Positions 24,950 to 40,179 of a DNA stretch of 64,000 nt are shown here, piece by piece. The position numbers were made by a program, and so were the translations under genes. Origin of the DNA: Polytrichum commune (Eukaryota > Streptophyta > Polytrichopsida > Polytrichales > Polytrichaceae); NCBI GenBank assembly GCA_950295325.1, contig OX485807.1:9637001-9701000 (forward strand). Direction: 5' to 3'. The stretch's first letter is position 1; each line of letters starts with the position of its first letter. The notes below the pieces were generated by a model, which had not been told where the DNA came from, ran no database searches, and saw nothing but the letters and a program-made list of their open reading frames with translations.

Positions 24950-25700
24950 AGCAACACTACAACAACCTTAATAATATTAGGCAACTATGCCTCCACATTG
25001 GGCCAACGCCCACGGAGGCCATGCTATTCGGCCTCTGATGGATTCGGTCGGCCACGCCACTTCACCCATATAAGCCTCTAGGACTTTGGGCAGGAGGGTC
25101 CCTACCCCACTGTTAAGAAACCTTTTGTTTCTTTCTCAAGAGTTGGGACCAAGTAGACATTTTCCCTCAGCCGCTGGGGTTGGAAGCCCCGAGCAGCTTC
25201 AGACCTTCATAACTTTGTTGTGTGCTCTCTGTTTCTATCAATCGACCACTCCATCAACATCTACTCTTTGTGTAGATTCCGATAGACTCCTCACTTGCCC
25301 CATTTGGGCAAGTATTGAGGAAGTTATGGCTGTTCTAACCTAGGCAGACCCGGGCGCCACTCCCTGGTCACTGCTGTCCCAGGGCGCTGTCCTTAGGCAG
25401 CGCCCCACTCAAATTGGCATATCTCCTAGCTCACACCTCCGATTGAGGTGTTCTTGAGCATTCTAGAATCCGGATGCCATAAGTTACTCATAGCTCATGG
25501 CCTTACCCTCATGACTCCTAGTCTCCGTGGGTGGGAAGCGTTCTCAACGCCCAGGGCCCTCACCCACACTAGGATCACTTGGACCCTCTCACCAACTCTT
25601 TCTAGGGTGCGACACGCTCATTGTGAGCGATCCCTCAACACTCACCAAATTCGATGCTTATCCTTGATCCAGGTCATTCGCATTGGATGGCATTAGGCTA
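24950..25700. other. GC-richer block, possible LTR-like or gene-derived fragment
   Basis: By eye this block is clearly richer in G+C than its surroundings and contains a TATA-like ATATAAGCC at about 25069-25077. Two plus-strand frames of 82-85 codons have no recognisable domain. Promoter-like content without coding capacity would fit a solo LTR, but I found neither matching flanks nor a primer-binding site. Confidence 0.3.
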
Positions 25701-28700
25701 AACAAGGGTATACTAACGGGAAGTGGGTATAGGGGGCCTGGGCAAAATTAGTATTGCCTACCTTAGTTGGATTCACATCAATGAACGACCAAACTAGTTA
25801 GTTTGCGGTAGATTCATATTCTTCAGCAAAACCTCCATAAACAAGCACATAGACAAGGGCTAGAGCTCAGGGTACATGAGCCAAGTCCACAGGGATCACA
25901 TACCTTACAACTGACTCATGCGGCAGATCTCAAGCTATAAACAAACATGAACACGAGCTTGTGAACCGAGTTTCCTACCACAAAATAACTTAGTCCTTCA
26001 ATGTAATATTGTTTGTATTCGAGGTCATAACGCTCTGGGAGTATATATGCCTCCTCTCTCTCACCAATACACCTGAACCCCATGATCATCTGCTGCATGC
26101 ATGCTCCTCCCTCGACATACATCGATCTACCTTGGAATGTGGTCCAAAAGCAAGCATGCATAGACTCACTCGAATGCATGCTGCAGCATTTGTAGATGCT
26201 TTCCATGACAACGCGTTTGCGAGTGGACGTGTTTTGTGTCGGTCACCCTCGGCCATGGTGGTCTTCTGCCACACCCAATTAATCTGCAAAAGGAGTGGAC
26301 TCACTCAGGGTTTCCACAACCATGACGAAAACTAGACCTGTGAAACTGCCACTTGCTGGCCTCAAGGAACCCACAATCGAACGGTGCATGGTTTTGTATT
26401 ACATGCTCATGCATGCGATTCGCGTCTTTGTCAGGAGGAGGTGGTGCTCACTACAGTGGGTGGTGCTCATGCATGGATTGACTCATGGATTCCAAACATA
26501 TTCATCAAGCCGATGATCATCAGGAACATGAAACGTCACACCATGTCAAGTTGGGAATGAATCTTGATGTAGAAGTCTCACATACAACATCAAGAATCGT
26601 TCAAATCTGCAACAACTACAACGCAATGAAACATTTGGCAGAAAATGAATGAAGGGCGTGGATACACTACAAGCATATTATACGAGTCCTACGCAATCGA
26701 CCTTTGCCACGGGGAACTTGTCCGATGTAATTAACTAGGAAATTTGCAAAATCTAGCAAGGTGGTAGATTTGCATTGCTCTTTCATCGATGTGGGACGAG
26801 TGCATAGGACTGGTGTGCTAGTAGTAATGGGAGATGCGTGACACTAGACAATTTTAGGGAGGTCCTAGACTGATTTCTTCTGGTCAGATTGGATTGTGAG
26901 CATTTTTATTTAATTTTTTGGCAAATTTGCTTAAAGCAACACCGGACGAGGGAGTAATGAAGAAGTTGAACCTTAATTTTTCCAATCTTTGATATATTTT
27001 TCTCTATGAATTGAGAAATTAAATTTTGAGTTTTACATAGATAGGTGGGTCCATTCACTTGCAAGCCTTCTTCTCCCTCAAAAAGTGAAATGTATTTCTC
27101 GTGCCTAAACTTGTCATAGAACACGGCACATACTGAGTGCTTTTCATATTTTCCTTACACTTGGAAATGATAAAATTCTACATATATAGAGCTTCAAACA
27201 AGCCAACCTTGAATTAGTTGGAACCCATCAATTAATAGTTTTTTTACACATTTTACTAGTGGAGGAAGGTAACAGGCTTTTTGACATGATGATGTTTCCC
27301 ATTTTCACCAAGCCATGAAAGTCATATGAAATATGTCTTGGAATTTCAGTTATTTTCTTGAGGAAATGTTTCTCAATTGATTTGGTGGGAATCAATGGTC
27401 CTTGTTCCACTGTATAGATGTAGTCTAAAGTGCACCCTTTACAACCTTCTCTTATGGGTAAACTCAAGTAAGGTCTGCACACTATAATATACACATCATA
27501 TTCCATGTAGTATAGTTGAAATCTCCGACATGTAGAGCTAGCAAATGGAATAACATGTTCAAATCTTTTACATGGAATAGAAACTAGTTTTTACTAAGAG
27601 GTTCACTTCATTGGGATAGCTCAAATTCAATCGACATCAATCATCTTCATGGTGCAGATCAAATTTGACCAACACAAAGCCCATAAGAAACCGGGCCTAT
27701 GCAACTAAGGGTTAGCAAAAACTAAACGTATTATGGTAAATGTTGTGGACCACATTATTGAACTTTTTTTTACATTTATAACATTTTTTTAGGGAGGATA
27801 CCGTGGGTCACACTATCCACCAACCTATGCATTATTTAACGACAAAGGTCCTTGTTGTAGGTTACAGTGTTTTCAATATATATTAGGTTAAAAATTAGTA
27901 TGCATTTGAAGACTTCAAATCTAGGGAAGGAGGTGGGTATATCACATGGGCATGAAGGGTGTACACTAGAGGTGTACACCAATGTTGGACGGGTAATACT
28001 ATATAGGTGAATGCAAGTACCAACAGCTATTTGTCTACAGAAAACTATAGTCAACGGCTAGCATGATTGTAGGGAATAGTTGTAGTTTGAGGAGACGGTC
28101 TTGACTGCCTCTCTTTTTTGGAATCTGGAGACTCACTTTCATTTGACCGGAAACTTGATTTTCATGAACTTGTTTGTGTGGACCCAAGATTGTTGTATTT
28201 TACACGAGTGTTCTTCATGCGGCCATCCTCTTATTATTCAAACCTTGCCCCAACTTTTTATATTCTTAAGGATTCATTTTCCTCGTTCTAGCATCTCAAG
28301 CAATCAATCTAGTCATGCAACATTCAAAACAGATAAATGTGGGGATGGTCACATTCCAACTTGCATGTTAGATATCAAGGAGAAGCTCCTACCCGATGTG
28401 TTCAAGACCCCCCTACTCCTCCACATGGAAGTGCTTGGCCAACAAGATGCTTGAAGATATTGACAAAAACTTCACTGTTGTCAACGAACTCTATTGTGCT
28501 TTTTACGCTGAAAACGGCCGGCACATGGAAGTGTGCCCTAATTAATTCATACCGTACATTTGCCCACACTATTTACCATGATAATCATTGTAGCTCCCGT
28601 TTGCTTGCTGAGGTGTAAAGTGCAAACGATCATCCTAATCTCATCTGAAACATTGAGATAATCTAATCCCAAACCATCATCTTCAATTCATTCAGCGAGC

Positions 28701-31180
28701 AGACGCAGATGGTTGTTAAAATCTTGCTAACTTCGCCTTGTCATTATGTATGCGTTTCGAAGTGTTTTGCATGCAGATATCATTCATTTATTCATTTATG
28801 TATTTATTGATTTATTTTCGTTAGTTACTTCCCACTTTACACGCCGCACTGCATATGTGGCAGATCGACGATTGACATGGCGGCTGACACAGTCAGCTCC
28901 ATCCGCCGCTGCTCAACAGTACACACGCCCTTTTAGGTGGCCAAAAGCTTCATTGTCCGCCACATAAGTCCCTTCCCCCCCCCCCCTTGTGTCAAATGAT
29001 TGTCGGCCTACAGTCAAGATTTCGGCAATTATAGGCTTATCGAATGCTCTTGAGTCTTGGGCTAGGGCTGATTGAGCATTTGCAAAAGCCCTAATTGGGC
29101 GGGCATAGCCACTGGATGGCTCCCACAAGTATGGGACACTTTTTATGTTCATTTTCACGCAAGCATGACAGCTGTCAAAATTCGTATGAGGGTAATCGAT
29201 CAAAAGCTGCCACCACGTAAACCTTAACTTCATTTGCCTAAAAAATATACATCTCATCCATGTCGGCATTACATGAGTCACCCTAGTGAGCAGTTGAATG
29301 GACTTGGTCGGTTACGGATGCCTCGGCCTTGAATTGGGGAAGGGGAGTTATTGTATATGAAATGTGTGAGTGACGGGTAGAAGTCTATAGAAGGTAAAAT
29401 GACACAAGCATGAAAGATTAGCACACCTAAAACCAATAGAATAAGCGTTGAGCATAATTTCTGTTATTAGAAAATGATGGAATTGTATGTAACACACTGG
29501 AAAACACATCGTCTCACTACTGTATATATAAGTTAAAGGGTTTGAAGTTGTGTTTGTAAGGGATCAAAAACCGACATATGTATGAAATGTTTAGATGGAG
29601 TACATCCTTGTAACCAATATGTACTTGTTTTGCAAGATTTCTAGGTGTTGGTTTAGGTATACATATCTTACATACGGTTGGGGGTGAAAAGCATATGTTG
29701 TTTTAAGTTGAAGTTGTGGTTCCAATAGCCACTGCCATGGCACCCAACCGTACACCCAACATGCCTTCCATGTAACAACTCACAACCCAAGCACCTTATT
29801 TCTAGGCTACCGGGTGGTCCAAGCAGTTTCTATGGTCCGGACAATCGACTCCTTGTACACGTTTCTGTCACACTTTGTGTAGTTTGTGTTTTAATTTGTG
29901 TGAACTTTCTTAACTTCACAAAGATGCCATGCGGACTCCGTACACTCTTAGTTGCATGCAACGCTAGAGGAGTTCATCTCTTTTGAACTTCCTAGTACAA
30001 CTCTTAGAAAACTTGTTGAAACCAACTCATATCTTGTGCATATAAAAAAAATGTAGATATCATAATTCTTTCCAGAGATAGTACGGTGTCTAATTTCATA
30101 CCTTCTCTTTGTTGAACAAAATTCACACAAGTTCGTCTTCCATGTAGAATTGCTATCCCAAAAAATTGTTGAGGACATATTAGACCAAGTTCCGCATAGT
30201 CTTGCGATCATTCAATTATGTGAGACTCGTTTGGATGATTATGTGTCGTTGGATACGTCCTCCTTAATGCAACAAAGACTATCTTGTGGTAGAGCGGATG
30301 TGCAAGTTGTCGAAAGTGGCTTGAGGCAACGTTTAAACTAAGGTTTATGAGGCAAGAGTCTCATAGTGTAACGTAAGTATGCACCTAGTATTTGGATGAG
30401 GATGGAATCAGAATATCTGAGGGCGGCTCCCCTACGAGTTATTATACTAGGGATTGCTAACCATGAAGGTGTAGGTTGAGCCTACGATTTGCCGACATAA
30501 TTTGGACGCATGAAAGTTATCCGCAAAGGGACTCGGTCTCTCCCCGGATCCCAACTAGCTTGGACTCGTGTCGTCTCAACATGTTGCACCCATGCATACG
30601 GATTGATATTCTGGGGCCACCTCAATTTTCTTAGCTGATGTAATCATATGTTCCCATGTCCAGGCGTACATGCCACACGCATGTATGTCCATATCCATAA
30701 GGTCATATGATATGTCTGTCATCATGTCCCTTATGTCATGGTTGTCATCTTCCGGGCATTTCTCCTAGGTTTCTCCCCACCATATCCACGTGTTGCACAT
30801 GTGATCCTTTCATTTTTGTTTTTTTGGTTACATGTTGTTTTGAGAGGTGGGAGAATAGTCGACACGTGACCCTTTTCTTTGAAAATTCTCTTATTTGTTT
30901 AGGCAAGATTGATGGGGAACGGTGGGGCGACAACTACTACCATCACCTTTCACGTTTGCCATTGTAATAGATGTTGTATCCATTAAATATCTCGAGTTCA
31001 GCTTCTATCAAAAGGATGCCACCTCAGGTGATGCATGTTTGTAGCTATTCATACATGCTGGCAGTTGTCATGATCTATGACTTTCTATTTCGTTTTTACT
31101 AGAGCTAGAATGTAGTTTCTGCATATGATATTGATGGCCTCAATTAATGTATGGTTGATACATGACAAAATTTGCAAAGA
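25701..31180. other. gene-free intergenic stretch
   Basis: Many short frames (maximum 122 codons, minus strand 28913-29281), none with a recognisable domain. A small palindrome with GGTGTACAC arms lies at 27957-27981. A run of 10 or more C occurs around 28977-28987. A (TTCATTTAT)-type stretch is at 28785-28815. Nothing here supports a gene. Confidence 0.35.
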
Positions 31181-33830
31181 TCTTTTTTTTCTTCTTCAGA
31201 ATAGAGAGCCTTCTATACTAGTGCCGAAGGCAATAAGATTTTGGAACGATTGGATGAAGAGCTCATGCCTATCTATACCACAATGATGGTTTGTATAAAC
31301 ATGTTGGATTTATTTGATCTCAATGAGCTTAAGGATGGTAGACAATGCGTGGTAAATCACAACCAAGATGTACTTGCTATAATTGCTCATATGCAAGTTA
31401 TCCCTCAACTTTATAAGATACTCATTATCTTCATGATTCTTGAGTTTGATGAGTTGTATGCATTAATTTTGTTGTATTGATCATCAATTTCATGGTATTG
31501 TTCACAATCTTTCAAGGTACCTAATCAAGTTGTTTTCACAAAAACGTCCTTTGAATTTCAATGTTGCAAATTGCACAAAAATTGAATAATCCACTTTGAG
31601 CATGGTGATGACAACTTCCAATACTTTTAGAGAAAAATTTCTTACATGAATATCAAAATATTTGATGAGTACCATTTTGGCGTACACAAACATCCTCTCA
31701 AATGTCCATAATAATACAATCATTGTATTCAACAAGCTTTATTAATTAGAAACTTTGAGCAAAGAAATTCAAGATTGATATAGAGGTTCAATGCTACCAA
31801 ATCCAAATATACTTATAAGTTTTAAACATGTATTTTCTTGACTAATTTCTTTCATGGGAGGCAGGTATATTTAATAGCCATGAATGTAAATGCTCATATT
31901 GCGAAATCTAAAATTCATACACAGAACAAGCATTTGTAATTTATATTAGACATTCATGACATTATATGCATCCATATTTTTTTCTTGGTCATGATCTTTT
32001 GAATTTTTTTATACATACAATATATTTTTTCTACCTTGAAAATATATTGGATCCTGAAATCAACACTTTTTGTACAACTGAATATTAGGTTTCTTTTTAA
32101 AAATAATCTCTACATATTATTATTTGTTTTTTCTTACACCTTATACAATCGGACTATAGCTCGTACTATCCCCAACTATATGAAAATAATTTTGGTGTAT
32201 GAATAAAAATGAATTTAACCAAATGAAATTTATAATTTAGCCAATCGTCTTCATTTGTGCAGCCAACTGCATATTCTATTGTGAATTATGAATTTGTCTA
32301 ATCGTTCATCTTTAATGTGGAAAAGACAAATTCTCTAATAATCATTTTTACCAATTGACAATTACAACTTCATGGTGGACTTATCAAATCCACTATAATA
32401 TTCTACAGTCTAATCAAATCATTCCATACCAGCTCAACTTATTCATCAGCATCCCTAGATGAACAAATAGAAAACGGTTATGCTAGTCAATATGATGTCT
32501 TTAGGTCAATTAATGATATTCCATTAACAACATTTTTTAATATTCAAATTAATTGGTTACCGTTCCATCATGTTACATGTGACAACCATCATATATACAT
32601 GCAGCTCACTAAAGTTTTCAAATCTTATGAATCTCTAGAAGGAAGAGCTCATCTATGTGACGATGTCATTATTCTTATTCCATTATTTGACTAATGCATA
32701 AACAGATCTATGATTTTATTCTTGGTTTGATTTTTTCAATTTTATTATAGTAGCTTAACACCATCAATAATACAATCGTATTCATTTGCAATTTGATGTC
32801 TAGTTTAATTTTATTAATTATTTCAACAAAATACATCGGTATCAACTTCTTAACGAAGTAAGGACTAGTTAAGAGTTTTTTAACCTACATGATACCTTCA
32901 CCTTTTAATGGAGGGTCTTATAGTAATAATTATTCAAGCTATCAATCGAAACGATGATTATATAAAAAATATTTATTGTTTTAAAAATTGGATCTTTATA
33001 TATTGTTTGTTGGATATGGTCTTAATCTTGAAAGCTTTCGAGCAATTGCGTACATATTCTAAACTCTTTATTATTACATTGGAAGATACAAATTGACAAA
33101 GTTGAATACAAATAAATATATTGGGCAAGTCACTTAGTGTGGAACTTGGTATTACATGGCCATTTTTAAAGGTATGCAATTTCATTAGCATATGTCGTTA
33201 TAAATGCATCCAACTACAAAATCATATGCCAACATCCACATCATTTGACTACTAAAAGTTATATGAGTTTGTCAATTTGAACGTGTTTAAATATATTGAA
33301 TGTATTCCAATAAATTCAGTTTCAATGTATTTATACTTCCAACAAATTTTTCATTACAGATTATGATTTCTAGAAAAAATTTCTAGTTGAAATTAGAAAC
33401 TATAGTTATAAACATTAAAAAAATTAAAGTTTAAAATCGTTTTTTATGAAGTTATGGACAAATACATCCAAAAAAATTACTAAGGCTTCATATCAAGTGT
33501 ACACATAAATTGTGGACACCTCTCTACACTATCCCATATTGTTTGTATAGTGGAGAAGATTTTTCCTCTCAAATCTTATTGTTCACTTAACAAGCATCAC
33601 TAAACACATATTATTTATGAACTAAACATCAATGAACACACTCTCAACAACAAAAATAGATTATATTACAAGAAAATATAAAAAAAACCAAAATAATTTT
33701 AGTAAGTATCAAATCAACTTTCAATAAAGTAAGTAATTTACTTAGCACAAATATACCGTATGGGCTATCAATGTTGCTCTCAACACAAGCTATTTACAAG
33801 CTATTTTATGGTGTAAATGATTATGTAAAA
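31181..33830. other. strongly AT-rich block
   Basis: Composition drops visibly in G+C, with long runs of A/T-only words and frames of at most 79 codons. No organelle gene, transposon terminus or viral domain was recognised. The block may be a worn element or matrix-attachment-like DNA. Confidence 0.4.
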
Positions 33831-36800
33831 GCGGCGGGTACGTATTCCGTAGTTTTACGTCATCAAATCATTGCAAAATCCAAACTTAGGGCTAGGTCCG
33901 TGTAGGTCGCCTACTATAATTTTGAAATTTTGAAATTTGTGCAAATTTGATGATGATGCTCCACAATCATGGATCCAATGGTGCACGTAATAAGAGTGTT
34001 GGTGCACGTTCTCTACAATGGGACGGGATGAGTTCGGACCAACTCATGGTGAAACCAAGAGTTGTACTTATGTGGCATCCTTAATAAGAATGGTTTATTT
34101 ATTTGTTTGTTTTGGTCCAATGTCTTGTGACCCAACAAGATGTTGAGGTTGACAAGATGACTCTTATTCACCCGTGTACGTTAAGGTAGGCCTTGTAGAT
34201 GTAAAAAATTTTGCTATTGAAGAAAAATGGGTGTGGTGCAAGTTTTGAATTACACTGTAAATGATGTGGGTCATGTTGTATGTCATTTTGTGATTAAGAG
34301 CAATTTATTGAAACACACCTTGTTATTGAAATTCCAAGTACAAATCTAAGTTATCTTTTAATTGTAGTATGAGTCTTGGTTAAGAGTTGGTTGTTTTGCA
34401 TGCAATATTTTTCATATGTGGTAAGTTTGTGTTGCATGCTTGGAGTTGGTGTGGAAGTTTGGACAAAGTAATTTTTTATGTCAGTTCATTGGGGATCGAA
34501 TCCGTTTTCAATCAGCATGTCAAAGGTTTGCTCTGTATAAACTGATATAAAAAGTTTTTTATTCAAACCTCCAAACCGACTCCAAGGTCCCCATTAAAAA
34601 CTTACCAAATGTGAAAAAAATTGTAATATGCAAAACAACCAACTCTTGACCAAATCTCCAATTATATTAAATTTAACCCTAGTATGTATTCAATTCCTAG
34701 TGGTGATTTTAATTGCCCACCTTTTGGAGATATGTTTGACAACGAAGATTTATATAAAGCCAAATTTTTTGGAAGCCCACATTTTGTCCACCATTCTCAA
34801 TTGAATGATGTGCATGATTGTACATATTGGAACAAGATATATGCTAAGAAAGAACTTTTCTAATAGAACTATAAACCAAAGTGTCTTGGTGTTGATCCAG
34901 TAATTGTAATGGTGGCCCCAACCATAAGATAACAATTTCCTATTCCTAGTCTACAACTACATATGCTATTTGATGTGGTTTCAATTCAAAGACATACAAG
35001 GCATTTTTATTATCTGTTGGTTGTCATTATAGAAAAATCAAGTATTTTCTCTCATATCGGAAATTATACAAAAGTGAACATAGTTTCCTCCATGAAGTGC
35101 ATGTAATATTAGACTATTAGCAAATACAAATGTTGGGAGTTGCACTTGTTAGGCACTTGTCAATCGCATGCATCTAAACAGATATTTGTTAGGTGAGACA
35201 CTTATGTGTGGGAACACTAGTATAAAACAAAAGTCCAAATAACGCACGTTTCAAACAACATGGTTCTAATATCGACACAACCATAGTCCAAAATAACATG
35301 ATGTTCAGTTGGTTCAGACCATGGTCGTGTTGATTTTCGAATTGTGTTCTTAAGAAGGGTGTTGCTAGGAACCCCCCCCCCCCTCCACTAGTGGAATGTG
35401 TCGTACATGCACAAAGTATCAACCACGGGTAGGTGGGTGGGTGGGTCCAAGAATTGCTCATTGTTTGAGAGTTTCCTAAGGTTCAAGAACTAGCTTGGAC
35501 TATGGATATGAGTATACAAAGACACATTCACCATCCTAGGACCGTGCCAACTTAGCAGACAAGAAAAGACATAAGTTGCGTGAAACAAAAGAGGGCCGGT
35601 GAATAAAAGTGATGGAGTGAGTGAGGGCATCGTGGCAAGTTCCTTAAGTTGGGTGCTCTCATCATTCGATAATGTAAAACTCCATATTGGCAATTGTTGC
35701 GTCTAGACATGCATATGGATGGGAGACCTTTTCCGTACCTCATGAAGACCTTAGTCAATGTGGGCAACGGATGTTGCTTACCACTAGATATTGTTGTAGG
35801 ATCGGTTTTGTTTTGTGTTGCTTTGTTTTGGTATGAGTATTCAATGCTCAAAGAATAAAAACACAACCTAGACACCTCACAAACGTCAAGGTGTGGTCAA
35901 GGAGTGAGGAACCAAAGATCCAAGACCGAGACATCTAGAGCTACCACCTAAGCAAACATACTAAAGCAACCACCACAAACAAGCGCAAGCCATGAGCAGA
36001 ATCACGAGTTTTTTATTTCTAATTTTATTTCAAAGTGAGGAACGTGAATTTTTTTGGTTATGTAGTTTGGTTTTATCATAACAACATTTGTGTTTGATCA
36101 TGAAATATTGGTCACAACATACTACTTACGTGAAGTATATAAGTAAGTATTTTTAATTTTATTATTATTATAGTAGTACTTGATTGATAATTTTACCACT
36201 TTATATAATACTTTATAAAACTTTACATTTTAATTACAAATACAATGTACATTCACCTTTGATGCACCTAGCCACACGTTCCTTTCTTCACTAGACGGCT
36301 TTTAAAAGGTGAACACAAGTAGTTCATTTTGAAACCTTGTTAAAGGCATTTATACATTGTAAGTCGTTATCAGAGTGAAGAATATTGGAGATCCAACAAA
36401 ATCAGAACCCATAAGCAATGCCTGTAATTAACCATTGCTTATGGTCAAGGCAAATAAAAGTCCCACGTTCGGTTTGTGCAACAAAGCATTTCACAAATTC
36501 CAAAAAGTGTGAAGTAGATTGATTTTTTGTCCTTAGTTTGATCAATTCCGGTGAATTCCACTCTAGAATGTCTTCTTTTGATGTGCTCTATGACATGTGC
36601 ACATGAACACAAATCAATGGTTGCAATGGTGGAAGCTTACATACCTCATATGGTGACAAATTTTACAACTATGTTACTAAGGGAGGTCCTCCGAATTCCT
36701 TCATAAGATAGTTTGAGGGACAACCTTAGTGTCCCCAACTTGGATGACATCATGCTAGGTTAAGGTGTAGATTCTACTACAAGTAGGTTTAGTACATGGG

Positions 36801-39800
36801 TGGTTGAATATATAGGCAAGGTAGCTCCATTGAAAGCATGAGTATTGGGTTGGCTTAGAAAGGCATATGACCCTACCCCCATGGCAGAAGCGATACAAAA
36901 ATAATGTGCTACAAAGGTGTCCATATTGTGGAGGCCACTGATTTCATAGTACAACTCTAGGTTGTACCTAGTTGGAAGGCACATCCCTTTGGCGATCTTC
37001 CATGTTGAGTATTTGACCATGTACCTCAAGTGGTACTTCTCATGCCAAGGTCACGCCTAGGCATAAAGTCCCAAAACTTGACTAAGTTGTGCTTCAAGCC
37101 GAAATAAAATACCTTCAAAATCATATGATCATCAAGAGCTTTGTTGGCGTTAAAATTGGACTTGGGTTGCATGTGCCAAGAGCTTGAGGGGGGTGGGGGT
37201 ACTTGAAGACAAGCTAATTGGATATTACCAAGCATTTGTTAATTCGAACTCCATTTTGGATTGCAAAAGGCACACAAATCTTCTAGCCATGGAGACTAGC
37301 CTTAACCATGTGGGGATGACCCTCTTGACACAAAATTCTACCCTCTAACTTCCGTTGGAATACTTTCACTTGGCACACCTAATTGTGCAACAAGTAACAG
37401 GCAATGCGATCCCACCAACTGGGTTGCTAGGACTCTCTACAATTGTTGTAGTGGCAATGAGCCAAGGATGGACACCATTGTTTGACCTTGCCATATTAGA
37501 GGGGAGTGCTAACATGTGAGTTGTGAGTGATGAGCGGTAACTTGTGAGCGGTGAAGTTGGTAAAATATTCAGAGATACACCCACTAATCCTGTAACTATG
37601 GTATTTTGGCATAAATGGTAACATCTTTATTTATAATAATAAGAGTGGGAAGTTCACACAAAATGCAATCAACCTAATGAATGCATTACTTTATTTTTTA
37701 AATTAGCCACCGCAAGCTTGGCATGAGAGTTTGGAGAAGATTTTTAACATTGTCATTATATCCAACATTCACTTTAAAAAAATGAAAGCACATTCTAAGT
37801 ATTGAGTATGCTATAGGGTATATTTCTAGAATTCATGTAGGTTTGAGAAATGAATTGATGGAGGCATTGCAATTTTTTGTGACATAGATGGAAGTAAAAT
37901 AGGAAATTACTTGCCCATATCAATGTCCACAAAGGAATGAGCACATTTAGTGTAGTCAATGCAGAACCATGCAAAGAAGCTCTGTAACTACCCGTGCCTC
38001 CTCCTCATTGTCGTTAACATATGCAATACCCTCCTTTACCTCGACATTTATGAATGGCGATGATTATAACCCGACGACCTACTATAATGTGATGGCGTTG
38101 AGGTTGGATTCACAACCTTTGTGCCTGCCTTTGCATGTAATGGGATATATATAAAAATGGGAGGGGACATCACATTTTTCATCTAAAAAAACAAAAAAAC
38201 AAATGGTCAACATTCATTATTGAAGAATAACATGTTGAATGACTCCAAAATAGACAAACATGAAGCAAATGGCGAACTTACGTACTCTATTGGAATTGTG
38301 AAAACTTTTCAAATAGGTTCCTCATCATCATTAAGGGAGATCGCCTTCACCATTGAGCCACCACTGGGAGGTGAGGATAAAGTATTATATGATGGTGCCA
38401 AGATGACATCAAATATGATGGAACCTCTCTTTAACGCGATGAAGTATTGCTACTACACCAACAAGCATGAATAAATGCAAGCAATCCACATAGATATAGA
38501 GAGATTATATTCAATGTTTGAAATCCACAGTTACATTCTTAAAAATTCACATGTAGATGCATAAATATCAGTTATCATGTTTTAGTCAACACCTCTATTA
38601 AAAATTGCAAAGGCTTTGCTTTTTTTTCTTCTTTGTCCACCTCTCCATGACACATTTACTTTCATAATATGCGATTATGCAATAGTGCGATTAAAAAGGG
38701 TTGGTAGATTTATTGGAATTCTCTCTACTACCCATGTTAGCTACCCCTTTTAGTCTACATTACCATAATACCTAGACTTTATTACTAACATGATACCAGT
38801 GATATTATTCTTGAAGGTTGCATAGGTACTGCCCACCCTTTGATATTGGTTGAGAATCATAGAGGTACAACCTTAAGATTTGACCTACTTACAATCATAT
38901 CTTTGTACTAGTTATATAATGATATATCTTTTGATTTACTCCCTCTAATACCAGCAACATTACAACCCTCCAAAGATGTTGTGACGCAACTATGATTTGG
39001 ATAACTCCTTATGATCAACATCACCCAACAACACATCTAATTGTGGCCACAATTTCAACACAAAAACCTTGCAAGAATTAGATGTACACAATACAATGGA
39101 GGTGTTGAAATACAATACCATGTCACTCTATGTTGGTGGTTGCATTCTAGTGTGGGCACAAATGAAGGCTTCCACAATCTTTCAAAACATTTGAGATTGT
39201 GGCATTTCTATTACAAACAATGAAGTGGTTACATGCTCTTGGTAGGTTCTTAGGAAGGACAACTAATATGTGTTGTGGTATACATATGTGTTAAGAGGGT
39301 AATTATTTGGGGGGTATAAAGTGCATAATCTTGATTTGATTACACCCAAATTGTTATACATAACCCCGTTTTTTTTTTTTGTCAACTTCATTGATCCTAT
39401 CATTACTTAGACGTTGTAGGAGACGTAAATATTTAGCACATTCTAGTTGTTGCAAACTTTTGTTTATGACTAACAACTTTTGTTGTTCCGGAATACATGT
39501 GCTTGCATCCAACAATCCAACATAACATAAAGATAGTACATATATTACAAGTCTTCAATCTAATAGCTAAGGTTCTTATTGAAAATTTGGCTAACCAAGT
39601 ACACATTTGGGAGGGGTATTGCTCCACTTAGTTATGTGCAAATCAATAAGGTGCTATGATTTTTTTTGGAGAGATAAGTATGGTCTTCATACACCACAAA
39701 TTAAAGAACATGAGCATATAAAGAGGGATTTTAAAGGCATTCATGTTTATATTAAATATGTAATAGGAGTTCTTGTTTCTTATAATTTGCTTTTGTCTAC

Positions 39801-40179
39801 AAATAAAATGGCTATTGAGAATTTTAAAGTAGAGGTAGATGTACAAATCACAATCCTAAAGTTTTGCTAAAATTAATAGTATTTGTGTTTACCTTATGCT
39901 TTAAACGATTATTTGTTGGTAATCTAGATTCTATCATTTCCCTAGCTTCAATGACACATGGTGCATGGTCCAATTCTCATGAGCTACATCATATGGATGA
40001 AAACATCTTTATAGCCTTTCCTAAATTTGAAAGTAAAAGCGAATTGCGGATGAGGTATTTAATTTGTAAGTGAACCTTAAGATGAGATATTTCATCTAGA
40101 AGATGATGGTTTCCAACTCCAAAAACGTGGCACAATCCAAATGCACAGACCGCAAATAACAAATGGAAGTGTAGAATAC
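33831..40179. other. gene-free intergenic stretch
   Basis: Short frames only. A 12-bp-arm hairpin is at 36410-36445. Minus-strand frames at 36760-37235 read through each other after a frame change (FYFGLKHNLVKFWDFM, then LELYYEISGLHNMDTF) and may be an old element gene, but I do not recognise the family. A lone ATTTAGTGTAGT at 37945-37956 resembles the end of the MITE family at 14089. A C run lies at 35370-35381. Confidence 0.4.
36410..36445. repeat. small perfect hairpin
   Basis: CCATAAGCAATG and CATTGCTTATGG are perfect complements separated by a 12-base loop. There is no T-run after it and no adjacent gene, so a terminator role is unlikely. Confidence 0.7.

Noticed and set aside
28101-28454. 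117-codon plus-strand frame
   Set aside because: No domain, no splice context, and overlapping frames of similar length in the same place.
31181-33830. organelle-derived insertion
   Set aside because: AT-rich, but I recognised no plastid or mitochondrial gene or intron sequence in it.
36410-36445. hairpin as a transcription terminator
   Set aside because: No adjacent gene, no T-run, and the genome is eukaryotic.
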